Positions 17,826-27,119 of a DNA stretch of 64,000 nucleotides are shown here, piece after piece; position 1 is the stretch's first letter; each line of letters opens with the position of its first letter. Origin of the DNA: Coemansia sp. RSA 487 (Eukaryota; Kickxellomycota; Kickxellomycetes; Kickxellales; Kickxellaceae); NCBI GenBank assembly GCA_027577595.1, contig JANBRJ010000084.1:1-64000 (forward strand), in the 5' to 3' direction. The notes beneath the pieces were generated by a model, which made no database searches, was not told where the DNA came from, and was given only the letters and a program-made list of their open reading frames with translations. A program made the position numbers and the translations under genes.

Positions 17826-18584
17826 ATGTCAATCTACAAGGGTCACATGTATGACACAGTTGTCTGTTTCGGGGACTCTCTGACACAGCATGGCTGGGAC
17901 GTCACCAAGCACGGCTGGACCGCGCAGATAGCACAGGCGTATCTGCGCAAACTAGACATCATCAACAGAGGCTTCAGCGGATACAACTCACGGCATGGGC
18001 GCATTCTTCTGCCGCAGATCCTTCCACAAGACGCCGAACAGGACCCCGAGAAAAACAACGGCTCCCAGATCCGCCTGCTGACAATCCTGTTTGGCTCCAA
18101 CGACGCGCAGTTTGCGCCGTACAATGCTCACGTGCCGCTCGACGAGTTCCGCACAAACATTGAGTTCATGGTTCGTACGATAGCGTCTGCTAGCTACCTA
18201 AAATCCACCAGGCTTGTTCTGATTACGCCGCCACCACTTGCGCTAGAGCTCTTTGCACGTAGCCAGGCGAAAAAGGGCAAGTCTGTAGACCGAAGCAACA
18301 AAGTGACACGCCAGTATGCAGACGCCGTCAGGGATGTTGCACGGGAGCACAATGTGCCCTGCGTCGACCTGTGGCCCGTAATGGAGTCAAGACCAGGCGA
18401 CTTTCTATGGGACGGTCTCCACCTTAACGCCCGCGGCAACGATCTGCTGTTCAAGCTGCTTATGCAAACAGTGTGCGACAATTTTCCCGAGCTGGATCCC
18501 GAGTCAATGCCTTTCATTGTTCCTCATCATGAGAAGCTCTACAATATCAAGGGCAGCATTGATCAAAGCCTGCGTTTGCAATAA
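17826..18584 (+). CDS. SGNH/GDSL esterase, isoamyl-acetate hydrolase (IAH1) type
   Basis: Predicted short-chain ester hydrolase. All four SGNH blocks are visible in the 252-aa form: FGDSLTQ with nucleophile Ser18, Gly50 in NRGFSG, GSND with Asn92, and DGLHLN with Asp196 and His199. The first strand (MYDTVVCFGDSLTQHGW) and the size match cytosolic Iah1 (238 aa). The frame stays open 30 codons upstream to an ATG at 17736, which would add a hydrophobic, signal-like stretch (SFTCLIILVVLIYSPLI). That start lies only 27 bp after the DSN1 stop, so I prefer 17826, but a secreted or membrane isoform cannot be excluded. Confidence 0.85.
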   Translation: MSIYKGHMYDTVVCFGDSLTQHGWDVTKHGWTAQIAQAYLRKLDIINRGFSGYNSRHGRILLPQILPQDAEQDPEKNNGSQIRLLTILFGSNDAQFAPYNAHVPLDEFRTNIEFMVRTIASASYLKSTRLVLITPPPLALELFARSQAKKGKSVDRSNKVTRQYADAVRDVAREHNVPCVDLWPVMESRPGDFLWDGLHLNARGNDLLFKLLMQTVCDNFPELDPESMPFIVPHHEKLYNIKGSIDQSLRLQ

Positions 18585-18808
18585 CTTTTTAGTGTTTAAT
18601 AAATGCAAATTTATGTATGCGATACAAATAGAATGCCGGCACTTTAGAGTCGAAGGGTGCTCCTTTGTCTCCCTTGCATCATTAGCAAGGAGGGGGGATA
18701 TTTGAGATATATGATAAACATCTTGTTGACTGCTGTGGCTTTTCGTTTTTTTGGGGAACAGGGGGGTGCAAACGTGGAGATGAAAAAAAAAACTGGCATC
18801 TAATAGCA

Positions 18809-18816
18809 TATAAAAG
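18809..18816 (+). promoter_or_regulatory. TATA box of micropeptide gene A
   Basis: TATAAAAG lies 137 bp upstream of the ORF at 18946. Two AGGGG elements (18691-18695 and 18760-18764), resembling stress-response elements, lie further upstream. A 9-codon upstream ORF (18826-18852, MLLLPLLS) could sit in the leader if transcription starts close to the TATA box. Confidence 0.5.
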
Positions 18817-18945
18817 GGAGAAAACATGCTGCTGCTACCATTGCTCTCCTAGCTTCCATCCACCTTGTTTATTCTCTTGTCCATAGAACCAACTAATAGA
18901 AAAATACCGCAATTACATTCTTTATTTAGTCCGCGCACGTTCCCA

Positions 18946-19077
18946 ATGACGATATTGTTCAGATCCACCGCAGCCGCCACCGCATGCCAAAAGGACACTC
19001 GTGCAATCCCTCCTGATGACAAATTCGGCATCACTTCCGAGGACGCCCGTGAGTTTGCACTGAGTGCTCACTTGTAA
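18946..19077 (+). CDS. Micropeptide A of the 'G-I-x-S-E-[ED]-A-R-E-[YF]' family (43 aa)
   Basis: No known function. The predicted 43-aa peptide starts MTILFRSTAAATACQKD and ends with FGITSEDAREFALSAHL. The last third aligns with three other tiny ORFs in this window (48626, 49175 minus, 58664) over KD…GI-T-S-E-D-A-R-E-F. It is the most diverged of the three plus-strand members, with a spacer two residues longer and Phe for Tyr. There is no signal peptide or membrane segment. It stands alone between the esterase and the RING gene, with its own TATA box and an AATAAA at 19122-19127 about 45 bp after the stop. A GTGAGT inside the motif codons looks like a splice donor, so a spliced form is possible, but all four members end within two to seven residues of the motif, which favours this end. 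Confidence 0.6.
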   Translation: MTILFRSTAAATACQKDTRAIPPDDKFGITSEDAREFALSAHL

Positions 19078-19402
19078 AGAACCACTTTGTTGTAATAGAT
19101 CTTTTGCAACTGACTGTCTTTAATAAAACAAATATGCTAAACGACGAAGATCATTGGATTTATGCATGTCGCCTAAAAGAAAGTTTTGATAGCAAAAGCA
19201 CAATAACCGATAAATCCCCACTTGGCATTCAATGCATGCGTGTGTATTCCTTATTCACACCAAAATCACTATATGCCCTTTCCCGGGCCAGCAAAGCTGC
19301 CAACCCAAAAAGCTGGGTGTCTTTTTTCCTTCATTCCTTTTTTCTTATTGCTGCTGTCGTCATCGAATTCTCTTGATACAGTTTTCCTAATATAGCAAAA
19401 AA
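19078..19402. other. Intergenic: 3' region of micropeptide A and promoter of the RING gene
   Basis: AT-rich, with a poly(A)-type signal AATAAA at 19122-19127. Short open frames here show no coding features. Confidence 0.4.
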
Positions 19403-20021
19403 ATGTCTATGCAAGCAAATAATAATCGCTCAGATTTCACACTGCCAAATTGGCTGCATTGCAACAAATGCATGGCATTTGCAAGCCATGCTGCTCCAGC
19501 ACACATTCTCGAGTGCACGCATGTTCTTTGTGGGTTGTGTCGCTCTCTGGCCGCAATAAGCAGCGCCGCAGTGACATGTCCTGTGTGCTCCGCTGTCTGC
19601 GCCTCCAGACCAATCCAGCAAGGACATCTTCCGCCAGACGTGCTTCCGCTATTTGACCACAATGCTTTGATGGCCGAGCTGGACCGACTTCGCTATTGTG
19701 TACAGGCAAGTACAATGCATACTATTTTCCCAATAAGTAGCTCCGGGAATCTATTTAAAACGTATTAACCATTGTTGATAACTATCGTCTTTCTAGTTCC
19801 AAATCGACAACCAAAACAACGCAGTGAATCTACTCCGAGAGCGAATCGCAAAGCAAAACAGGTTACTGCGAGCTGCACGCGCACAGGTCCAGGAGCTGGC
19901 AGCTCCACGATCCCCGGCATCAACGACGCTAAGAAGCGAACCACGCACGATCCCGACTCTGCACCAGCACTACACACGCCAGCAATCCAGACAAAACTTC
20001 CGCTACTACCCTAACCAGTAA
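19403..20021 (+). CDS. Zip3/RNF212/HEI10-type RING protein, two exons (GC-AG intron)
   Basis: Predicted meiotic SUMO/ubiquitin E3-like protein of crossover sites. Exon 1 is 19403-19705 (101 codons) and exon 2 is 19797-20021 (74 codons plus stop), giving 175 aa. The RING lies at about 18-65: WLHCNKC, then ILECTHVLCGLC, then TCPVCSAVC, the same order and tight spacing as Zip3/RNF212. LPPDVLPLF follows, parallel to the family's MPPDV-type stretch. A coiled coil spans the junction (LRYCVQ/FQIDNQNNAVNLLRERI), and the tail is Ser/Gln/Arg-rich. The intron 19706-19796 (91 nt) begins GCAAGT and ends TTTCTAG. A GT donor 4 nt later would break the coiled coil by frame change. Convergent with the Trm732 gene, 16 bp away. 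Confidence 0.75.
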
Positions 20022-20037
20022 ACGTTCAGCTTGAATA

Positions 20038-23000
20038 CTAAAGATTGGTCAGCAGAAACAGATCTTCCAGCACCCGCTTTTTGGCGACTGGAACAGATCC
20101 CGTGGCCATATCGAGTAGCTGGCGCAAGGATCGTGCGATCCACGGATGAACAGGCTTGAGGTCCTCCGACTCAAGCCACTGTCTTGCTACCAAAGCAATG
20201 CTCGCGGCTGCCGAGGAATCGCCTGTGCTTGTTCCAACAAACAACGCCAGCCGTGCACCTAAAACCCATGACTGCAAAAGCGAAAACAGCGCTGACACAG
20301 ACGTCGTCCCAAGCATCCCCGACAACGCTATGCCCTGCTCCGACGCAGTCGCACGCGACTTTACCAGGACTCGCAGCGCCGTTTCAAGTGCGCTCACACA
20401 CCGGCGTGCTCCGGATTCAAAAACCTCGCGCGCCTCCTTATTCGAGTCCACACACCCATCGGCGACAGTGACCAGTGAATAAAACGCCAGCTGCACGTTG
20501 CGCGGCTCGTCAATGTATGTGTTTGGGTTTTCGTGGTCAAAGAGCGTTCTGTTCGGGTTGATTGCAGCAAGAACGGACTTTTCAGCATCGTCGCCAGAAA
20601 GCATGTAGTCCAAGCGGTTGGCAACATAGGTGCGCGGGAACTTTGCTGTCCCGTTCGTGCCTGGTCTGAAATCGACTACCAGCTGCTCGCACGCCTGATC
20701 ACACGCCAGCTCACGCCCTAAACGGCGGGATATGCTCTGTGCAACAAACGACCTGATATCCTCGTCATCGTCCTGCAAAAGCCGCCAGTAACACAGTCTG
20801 AGAAGCTCTTCGCTCGGTGAATCCACTAGCACTATCATCGACTCGTTCGATCGCGGGATTGCTTCAATGTACCGTTTGATTGCGCTGTACGTGACTAGCG
20901 CACGGCTCACAGCATGGCGGTAAGGGGCTGCACGCTCAGGATCTGCCCACTCGTACAAACGGCTGGTCCACGCATAAAGGCGCTGGTTCACTGCAGCAAC
21001 TGCATCGCTATCAGTTTTGTTTGTGTCTTGGCGCAACATATGAATAAGTGCCGCTTGCAGTTCCACAAGTGCTACGGACACCGACAGTGGGCAGAAATCG
21101 GCTTCGAGCTGCTCGACAATGCTGTCCCAGTAGCCGGTCAAGCTGTTCACAGGAAGCGCACACACATCAATCTCCATCTTTGTCAAAATAAGCGCCAGCA
21201 GCTTTGTAGACGCAGCTACAACAGTTGGATCTTCGGCAACGCCCAGGTTCACTATAATGCCCAACAGCCCGCCAATCTCAATGCGTTGGAATATCTCCAT
21301 GCGCTCACACCGGGCATGGTCAGCCATCCACTCCAACACTGCCAGCTTTGCCTCATAAAACGCGTCGTTGGTCAGGATACTGCAGAGCGCGCGCCACGGG
21401 TTGTAGACAGTTTCGCTATCAGGCTCCAGCTCCGGCTCAATTAAGCCAGCTTCAGTCTCTCTAGTAGGAGAAATGCGGTCGTCTATGCATGCCAGTAGCA
21501 GATTGGTCAGCTCAAGTGCCGTTCCAAAGGCACCCGGAATCTGCGCCGATTCGGGATCAAACAGCAGCTGGCTTGTATCAGCAAACAGTGGATGCAAAAA
21601 GCCATACAACATTGACACGCGGAAACGTGTCAGCAGAAGGCGAACATCCCGAACGAGCTCGCGGTCTGCCACTCCCTGCAGCAACCAGCTCTCGCCGCGT
21701 GCCACATATTCGTTGATGATAACCAGGTACTTGTGCCGGACCACATCGCATATTTCCTCACTCATGCCGTCTGAGCGAACAAGCATTGGCCACAGCGCCG
21801 TCAATGCAGGGAATACGTGCATAATGAACTGGCGGCACATGTTCTCAGACCCGCTGCCAAGACGCCAATGCACGCGCAGCAGCTCATAAACCTGGCACAA
21901 CGTTCCGTGGCAGTTGTTTGTTGCCATCGTCTCGCCCATTTCCTGGATACCGCGAAGCAGCGATGCAATGACCGACGCAGCACGTTCGGTCGGTATCAGC
22001 GGCGCAAAGGCGCGTGCTGCCATCTCGCGCGTCTTGTATACAGGGCTCTCCACACACAGCTCAACAAGCTCTGTAAACGAATACATGCTCAACATTGTAG
22101 ACGCCGATGTCACATGCACAGTCGAGTTGCGCTCATTGACTCGTGTCAGGGGCTCCTGATCCAGATTCATTGGCGGCGCAACAGCGCCCATCGCAGACTC
22201 TGCATGCGGGTAAATCGCAATGACGCCTGCATTCTCTGCAGCCACCGATTGTGCAGCAGTAGACTCCTTTGGCTCGTTGGATCCCTTGGACTCCCTCGGC
22301 TCTTCCATCTGCGACGGCTGCAAGCGGGCAAGTAAGATCAAGCAAGGGTACAGGGATGGATGTATAAAGCGCGCACCACTGCGCATTATCGTGCTGACAA
22401 CGTCGTCTCTGGAGTGCTGCTCCTCGTACACTTCAACCTCAGCCATTCGGTCAACCGCATCCTCAAGCTGGTTGGTCAGGAACGGATGTAGCCCAGGGAA
22501 TCGGGTAAACAGCTCGCGCCCAGTTATGCCATCGTACTTTGTGTCAGTACGGCCCTTATTGTTCCCGAAAACGCGTCGTGTGAGTGCGGCATACAGAAGC
22601 CCACAGACATTGCGAATAGCCCAGCGTCGAGACCGAAGGCCACTCAGAGACAAAATATACGCCTGCTCAATGTATGGCACAACTTCAGCAGCAAGCGCAT
22701 GGTCGTCAAGCAACGATCGCAGCATGTTTATTGCGTGAACCTGGGGGAGATCTGTCGTCCCATCGCCGTCCGACTCTGCTGCTGCTACTGCTGCTGTTGC
22801 TGCAGTCTGCTCAAGCTCCAGGTCCGCCGCAAGTCTGAATAACCTATCCATTGCTCGCGGCATCAACGCTTGAGTTGCATGCTTGTCGCATGTCAGAATA
22901 GACAACAGGCACAGCGGCCAGCCTGCACTCCGGCGTGTTACTGAGACCTTGCAGATCGTTGCAATGTCAAGGCATTGATCCAGCCATTCGCCGACCTGGC

Positions 23001-26000
23001 GGTTGAGTGCTGCGCTTGGCGACATGAACATGCGTCGACAGACATCAGTGAAGGCGGGATGAACGGCACTAAATGCGCCGCGGTGTCTTATCGACGTCAG
23101 CAAAACACGCAGCAGACTGCCAACGCTGCTGACCGCCTCTTCTTGGATTAGCGGCGCGGTGGCTGATTCGTCCTGACTGCCAAAGTCGGATCCAGGTGGA
23201 TAAGTGGCAACTGCAGCCAGTAAACCAGAAACCTCTTTGACAGCACGCCAGCAGTACGACAGGATGACTTGCTGCTTTGGTCCTGCCGAGCTGTCAGCAT
23301 TTTCATTCCCATCGTCATAGCCGTCGCCTGAAAAACTTTCGTCGTCCTCTACAGTATTGATTATCCTGTCAATCCGGTCCTCCAGCTCGCTATATGACGA
23401 CGGAATGTTGCCCTCCGGAGACGCATTGGTCAAGACGCCCAAAACCACATTGGTGACACTTGTCGCGGTTCTAGTCAGATCGGCCAGCCATTGACGCCAC
23501 TCCTGCGCATCGTTCTGTACCTCGGGAGAAGTGTAGTTAATTTCGCTGACGACGTACTGGAGCGCAGTAAGCAGACCATGCATCGGATGTTGCTGTGCTG
23601 CGTCAAGGAGGTTACGCTCAGCAACGCTCTGGCATTCTTTTAGCTGTGCTGTTAGACCATACGCAAAAGACAGTTCGGGAGACAACCTGGGGGACTTTTT
23701 GGAGGAGCCGATATCTAGATCCATGCGCTGCAAAACAACAAACTTGCGGAATATCCAGCGGACAATCAGCGCGCCACTTTCGCTCTCTCCAGCGCGTGTG
23801 CTATTGACCAAGAACAGCGCACGTTTAAGCAAATCCAGCGCCCAACGCTTTGCAGCGGCAGCAGCTTGCTCATCGCCGGAAGGGACTAGCGGCCACGCCG
23901 TCAGCAGCGCAAACGCACTAGTACGGTTCGCCTCAAAAGGATCATCAATAAGAACCTGCGTCAACACCGTGACAACCTCATCGGCACTAACAGAATCGCT
24001 AGCTCTGAGAGAGTCGGTGCCTTTCTCAAACCGAGGCGATGACAGTCCAGAAACGACAAACGGAATAGACGAGCTGTCTGGCGCTTGTGCAGGGCGTCCA
24101 GGTGTGAAGAAGCTGCATAGGACATCAAGCCAGCGAAGCCCCATAGCAACCTTGGAAAACCCGGCTCCTGGATATAGACATCCACGCACAGCCAGGTCCA
24201 GCCATTTGTTGATGGTCTGCTCGACACTGGCCAAAGTGACCCGCGCCTGCGCAACCATTTCGTCCTGAGGTAAAATACCAAGCTCGCACAGGACCTGCTT
24301 TTCGGTCTTGCCCTCGGCTTTACCGCGTGCAATTGCAGCTTCGCGCTTAGCCTTCTCGCGGTGACGCATCTTTTGCGAAGGCACTGGCGGACGTCCTGTC
24401 GTGACTATACGGTCAGCGTGCGTCGCAATGGAGACCAGCCGCGTCGCCAGAACAGTGAGCGCGCTGTGCTGCTGTTGTCTAAAGTCTGCCGACGGTGCAT
24501 TGGATGACACGTGCAAAAGGCGGAAAAGAAGGCTGAGCTCGATCTCGTGCAATGGCGTCGAAAGCTTGCGGGCCTCACACAAAAGTCCAAGCATGTCGGC
24601 GCGCACAGACCAGTCTGGGTGGTAAACTGCACGACCAAGCATCTCAATGAGCCCAGCATCCATCGCCGCAAGCTGCTCGATGCTAACCAAATCCTGAGCG
24701 CGGGCAGCCTTGAGTACAATAATAAGGGCGTGCTGGCGGCACGCGTCAAAGCGCTGCTGCATTTGGGCTGACGCGAAGCGCCCATGCTCCTGGAGGTCAA
24801 TCTCAGAAAGGCAGTGCATACTCAGCTGCCTAAGGATAGTTCCAACGCTGCCAGGAAGCGCCTCAAACAGACGGGGCAGCACATACTGTGCAAGCATTCG
24901 ACGGCTGGTGTCATCGTCCTTGCATAGCGTTACAACTACGGGCTCGGCCCAAATAGTCACATAGCGCTTTTCAACTGCCAGAGCATCTTTGTCCTTCTTC
25001 ATATCAGAGGCAGCACGTTCCAAAAACGCAGACAGCAGCGTTGCTACGCGCGATGCCATGCTGACCTGGGCAAGTGCATCAAAGCAGTTGTGCAAGACAT
25101 CTGGATGCTGCGTAAACAGCTCAAACAAGTCGATCCGCGCGCTGAGCGTTGCGAGAAGAGAGTATTTGACCTTGCGGCTCCAGTCCATTGTGAGCACAAG
25201 ATCCAGAACGTCGCTAAGAAAGGCATTGCTGTCGACGCCGGCAGCCACGGCAGGATCGGCTACAATCGCCTTGTTCATTGCCGAACCAATATCCAAAAAC
25301 GCCTCGAAAATGGCCTTGATTTTGATCTGCACAGCATCAACTGGATCATCCCAGTACGTCCACAGATAGCCCATGATGCGCTCGCGCTGTAGCAGAAGCA
25401 CTCGCTGTCCCAGAGCAAACGCCGTGCTACACAGATCCGACTTGCTGTCCTTGACACAGCGCTCCAAGAGCTTTGCCGTCTCCTGGAGCCATATCGCCAT
25501 CGACTCGAAAACAACAACCTTAACGCCAGGTGCCAGCTGCGAGCGGCCACATACCGAGGCAATGTGCGTGAACGCAGCTTCGTGCACGTTGCGACAAGTG
25601 ACAGGCACAGCTGGCGAAGAGACAATATCCAGCTCTGCCAGCGTCGTATGGTAGGATGCCTGCGAGACAATTGCACGCGCAACGCAGACCATCGCCACAG
25701 CATCGTCGATGCACTTTAGTCTGTTGGGCGAATCGTCGACTGTCGGGAGATACTTCGTTTTACATTCGTCGTCGGGCTCGTCGTTGTTGACTTCAATGTC
25801 TAGTGTGCGGATGGAAAGCAAGATAGCACGCTGCTTACTTGTCAGTCCAGAGCCCTCGATAAGCGATACGTGGACCAGTGCGGCGACCTGGCGCGAATTG
25901 AGACTGGCGTGTTCGCAGCTAATCAGATCCCAGCAAAGCTGATATACACGCAAAAGTGTCTCCTCCACAAAGCCGCGCGATGGAATACGCATTGAGGCAA

Positions 26001-26817
26001 GAATTGCCTCCTGGATATCAGCCGACGAGTCACCTTCAAACATTAGCTTGGAGATGCAAAGAAAGACCAGCCGAATGGTCTGGCCGCAGTCATCGCGCAG
26101 CGCAGTAATCTCGACAGAGCCCAAACCCTGCATTGGACTGTGCAGTAGCGGGAGCGCGTTGTCCAGCGCGCCAGCGGCATACGCAAGGACCTCGCTGACA
26201 AAGCGACGGATAACAGGAAAGCCTTGCGGGACGGTGGCCAGAACCTCGAGTGCCTGAGCACGGTGTCTAACAGGTTGCTTTGCGTAGAAATCTTCTGAAA
26301 TCGTGGAGTCTGCAGTATCAAATACGTCAAACTCGTCAAAGAGATCCTTCGGCGCGCCGATATAGGCAAGCAGATTAGCCTGCAGAACATTGTCGACACA
26401 CGACGGGTCCAGCAGGCTCAGTTGCTTGATAAGCGGAATTGCTTGTCTTCTGACGGCCAGGTCGCTTGGTAGAAAATAGCACTCGACAAAGATAGGAATC
26501 GCCACGGTGCGCAGATACGACAGTGTTGCCGAGGACACCTCCGCTAATCGCTGTAGCCCTAAAAGATGGCCGTCTATTACTTTTAGGCGCTTGCTCTGCT
26601 CGAGCCATGTTGTGTCGCCCTTGGCTGCAAGCTCTGCGATCTGTGCACGCAGATTGTGCATAATATCTGCTTCAATGTCATCGGGGAGCTGCTCATCGCT
26701 GTCATTGTCGATACCAATGTCGATATCAGCCTTGATCCTCTCGATCCAGCAGTCTGGCACAGGGATCGGAGGTTTTGAACCTTTTGTACTGTGTCTGTCC
26801 TTTTGTAGAATACCCAT
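20038..26817 (-). CDS. TRM732: Trm732/THADA-like protein (DUF2428)
   Basis: Large HEAT-like partner of the Trm7/FTSJ1 2'-O-methyltransferase, which in yeast directs methylation of tRNA position 32. The 2259-aa product is nearly all helical. The DUF2428 signature SGLRSRRWAIRNVCGLLYAA followed by LTRRVFG is at about 1390-1416, with further HEAT-type repeats on both sides. Start MGILQKDR at 26817 is chosen over an ATG 16 codons upstream that reads through AT-rich leader. It is somewhat longer than yeast Trm732 (about 1420 aa) and closer to human THADA (1953 aa). A 302-bp divergent promoter separates it from MTR4. Confidence 0.88.
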   Translation of the reverse strand: MGILQKDRHSTKGSKPPIPVPDCWIERIKADIDIGIDNDSDEQLPDDIEADIMHNLRAQIAELAAKGDTTWLEQSKRLKVIDGHLLGLQRLAEVSSATLSYLRTVAIPIFVECYFLPSDLAVRRQAIPLIKQLSLLDPSCVDNVLQANLLAYIGAPKDLFDEFDVFDTADSTISEDFYAKQPVRHRAQALEVLATVPQGFPVIRRFVSEVLAYAAGALDNALPLLHSPMQGLGSVEITALRDDCGQTIRLVFLCISKLMFEGDSSADIQEAILASMRIPSRGFVEETLLRVYQLCWDLISCEHASLNSRQVAALVHVSLIEGSGLTSKQRAILLSIRTLDIEVNNDEPDDECKTKYLPTVDDSPNRLKCIDDAVAMVCVARAIVSQASYHTTLAELDIVSSPAVPVTCRNVHEAAFTHIASVCGRSQLAPGVKVVVFESMAIWLQETAKLLERCVKDSKSDLCSTAFALGQRVLLLQRERIMGYLWTYWDDPVDAVQIKIKAIFEAFLDIGSAMNKAIVADPAVAAGVDSNAFLSDVLDLVLTMDWSRKVKYSLLATLSARIDLFELFTQHPDVLHNCFDALAQVSMASRVATLLSAFLERAASDMKKDKDALAVEKRYVTIWAEPVVVTLCKDDDTSRRMLAQYVLPRLFEALPGSVGTILRQLSMHCLSEIDLQEHGRFASAQMQQRFDACRQHALIIVLKAARAQDLVSIEQLAAMDAGLIEMLGRAVYHPDWSVRADMLGLLCEARKLSTPLHEIELSLLFRLLHVSSNAPSADFRQQQHSALTVLATRLVSIATHADRIVTTGRPPVPSQKMRHREKAKREAAIARGKAEGKTEKQVLCELGILPQDEMVAQARVTLASVEQTINKWLDLAVRGCLYPGAGFSKVAMGLRWLDVLCSFFTPGRPAQAPDSSSIPFVVSGLSSPRFEKGTDSLRASDSVSADEVVTVLTQVLIDDPFEANRTSAFALLTAWPLVPSGDEQAAAAAKRWALDLLKRALFLVNSTRAGESESGALIVRWIFRKFVVLQRMDLDIGSSKKSPRLSPELSFAYGLTAQLKECQSVAERNLLDAAQQHPMHGLLTALQYVVSEINYTSPEVQNDAQEWRQWLADLTRTATSVTNVVLGVLTNASPEGNIPSSYSELEDRIDRIINTVEDDESFSGDGYDDGNENADSSAGPKQQVILSYCWRAVKEVSGLLAAVATYPPGSDFGSQDESATAPLIQEEAVSSVGSLLRVLLTSIRHRGAFSAVHPAFTDVCRRMFMSPSAALNRQVGEWLDQCLDIATICKVSVTRRSAGWPLCLLSILTCDKHATQALMPRAMDRLFRLAADLELEQTAATAAVAAAESDGDGTTDLPQVHAINMLRSLLDDHALAAEVVPYIEQAYILSLSGLRSRRWAIRNVCGLLYAALTRRVFGNNKGRTDTKYDGITGRELFTRFPGLHPFLTNQLEDAVDRMAEVEVYEEQHSRDDVVSTIMRSGARFIHPSLYPCLILLARLQPSQMEEPRESKGSNEPKESTAAQSVAAENAGVIAIYPHAESAMGAVAPPMNLDQEPLTRVNERNSTVHVTSASTMLSMYSFTELVELCVESPVYKTREMAARAFAPLIPTERAASVIASLLRGIQEMGETMATNNCHGTLCQVYELLRVHWRLGSGSENMCRQFIMHVFPALTALWPMLVRSDGMSEEICDVVRHKYLVIINEYVARGESWLLQGVADRELVRDVRLLLTRFRVSMLYGFLHPLFADTSQLLFDPESAQIPGAFGTALELTNLLLACIDDRISPTRETEAGLIEPELEPDSETVYNPWRALCSILTNDAFYEAKLAVLEWMADHARCERMEIFQRIEIGGLLGIIVNLGVAEDPTVVAASTKLLALILTKMEIDVCALPVNSLTGYWDSIVEQLEADFCPLSVSVALVELQAALIHMLRQDTNKTDSDAVAAVNQRLYAWTSRLYEWADPERAAPYRHAVSRALVTYSAIKRYIEAIPRSNESMIVLVDSPSEELLRLCYWRLLQDDDEDIRSFVAQSISRRLGRELACDQACEQLVVDFRPGTNGTAKFPRTYVANRLDYMLSGDDAEKSVLAAINPNRTLFDHENPNTYIDEPRNVQLAFYSLVTVADGCVDSNKEAREVFESGARRCVSALETALRVLVKSRATASEQGIALSGMLGTTSVSALFSLLQSWVLGARLALFVGTSTGDSSAAASIALVARQWLESEDLKPVHPWIARSLRQLLDMATGSVPVAKKRVLEDLFLLTNL

Positions 26818-27119
26818 GTGTTTAATTGCTTTTTGGAGTGAATTGTTATGAATAAATGTTATCACAAATGAGTACTATTTGTGAAGAAAAAAAAATAGCA
26901 AAGAAAAAGTTTAACAGAGGACTAGGTGACAAAGATATTTGAGATTGCGCAATCTTTTTTATTTATTTTTGTACAAAATCAAGCTTATCAGTCAACGATC
27001 AGATCAATACGTCAAAAAATTTACAAGTCACCCTCCATTCTTTCATTTTATATTTCACTTTTCTCCTTCCCTCAAACCTCAAACAAACTTCAATTTACTA
27101 GTAGTAAGGTTATAATAAC
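26818..27119. promoter_or_regulatory. Divergent promoter of TRM732 and MTR4
   Basis: 302 bp of AT-rich sequence with pyrimidine tracts before the MTR4 start. No CACGTG, ACGCGT or clear TATA element was seen. The two genes both serve nuclear or tRNA metabolism, so co-expression would be plausible. Confidence 0.5.
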
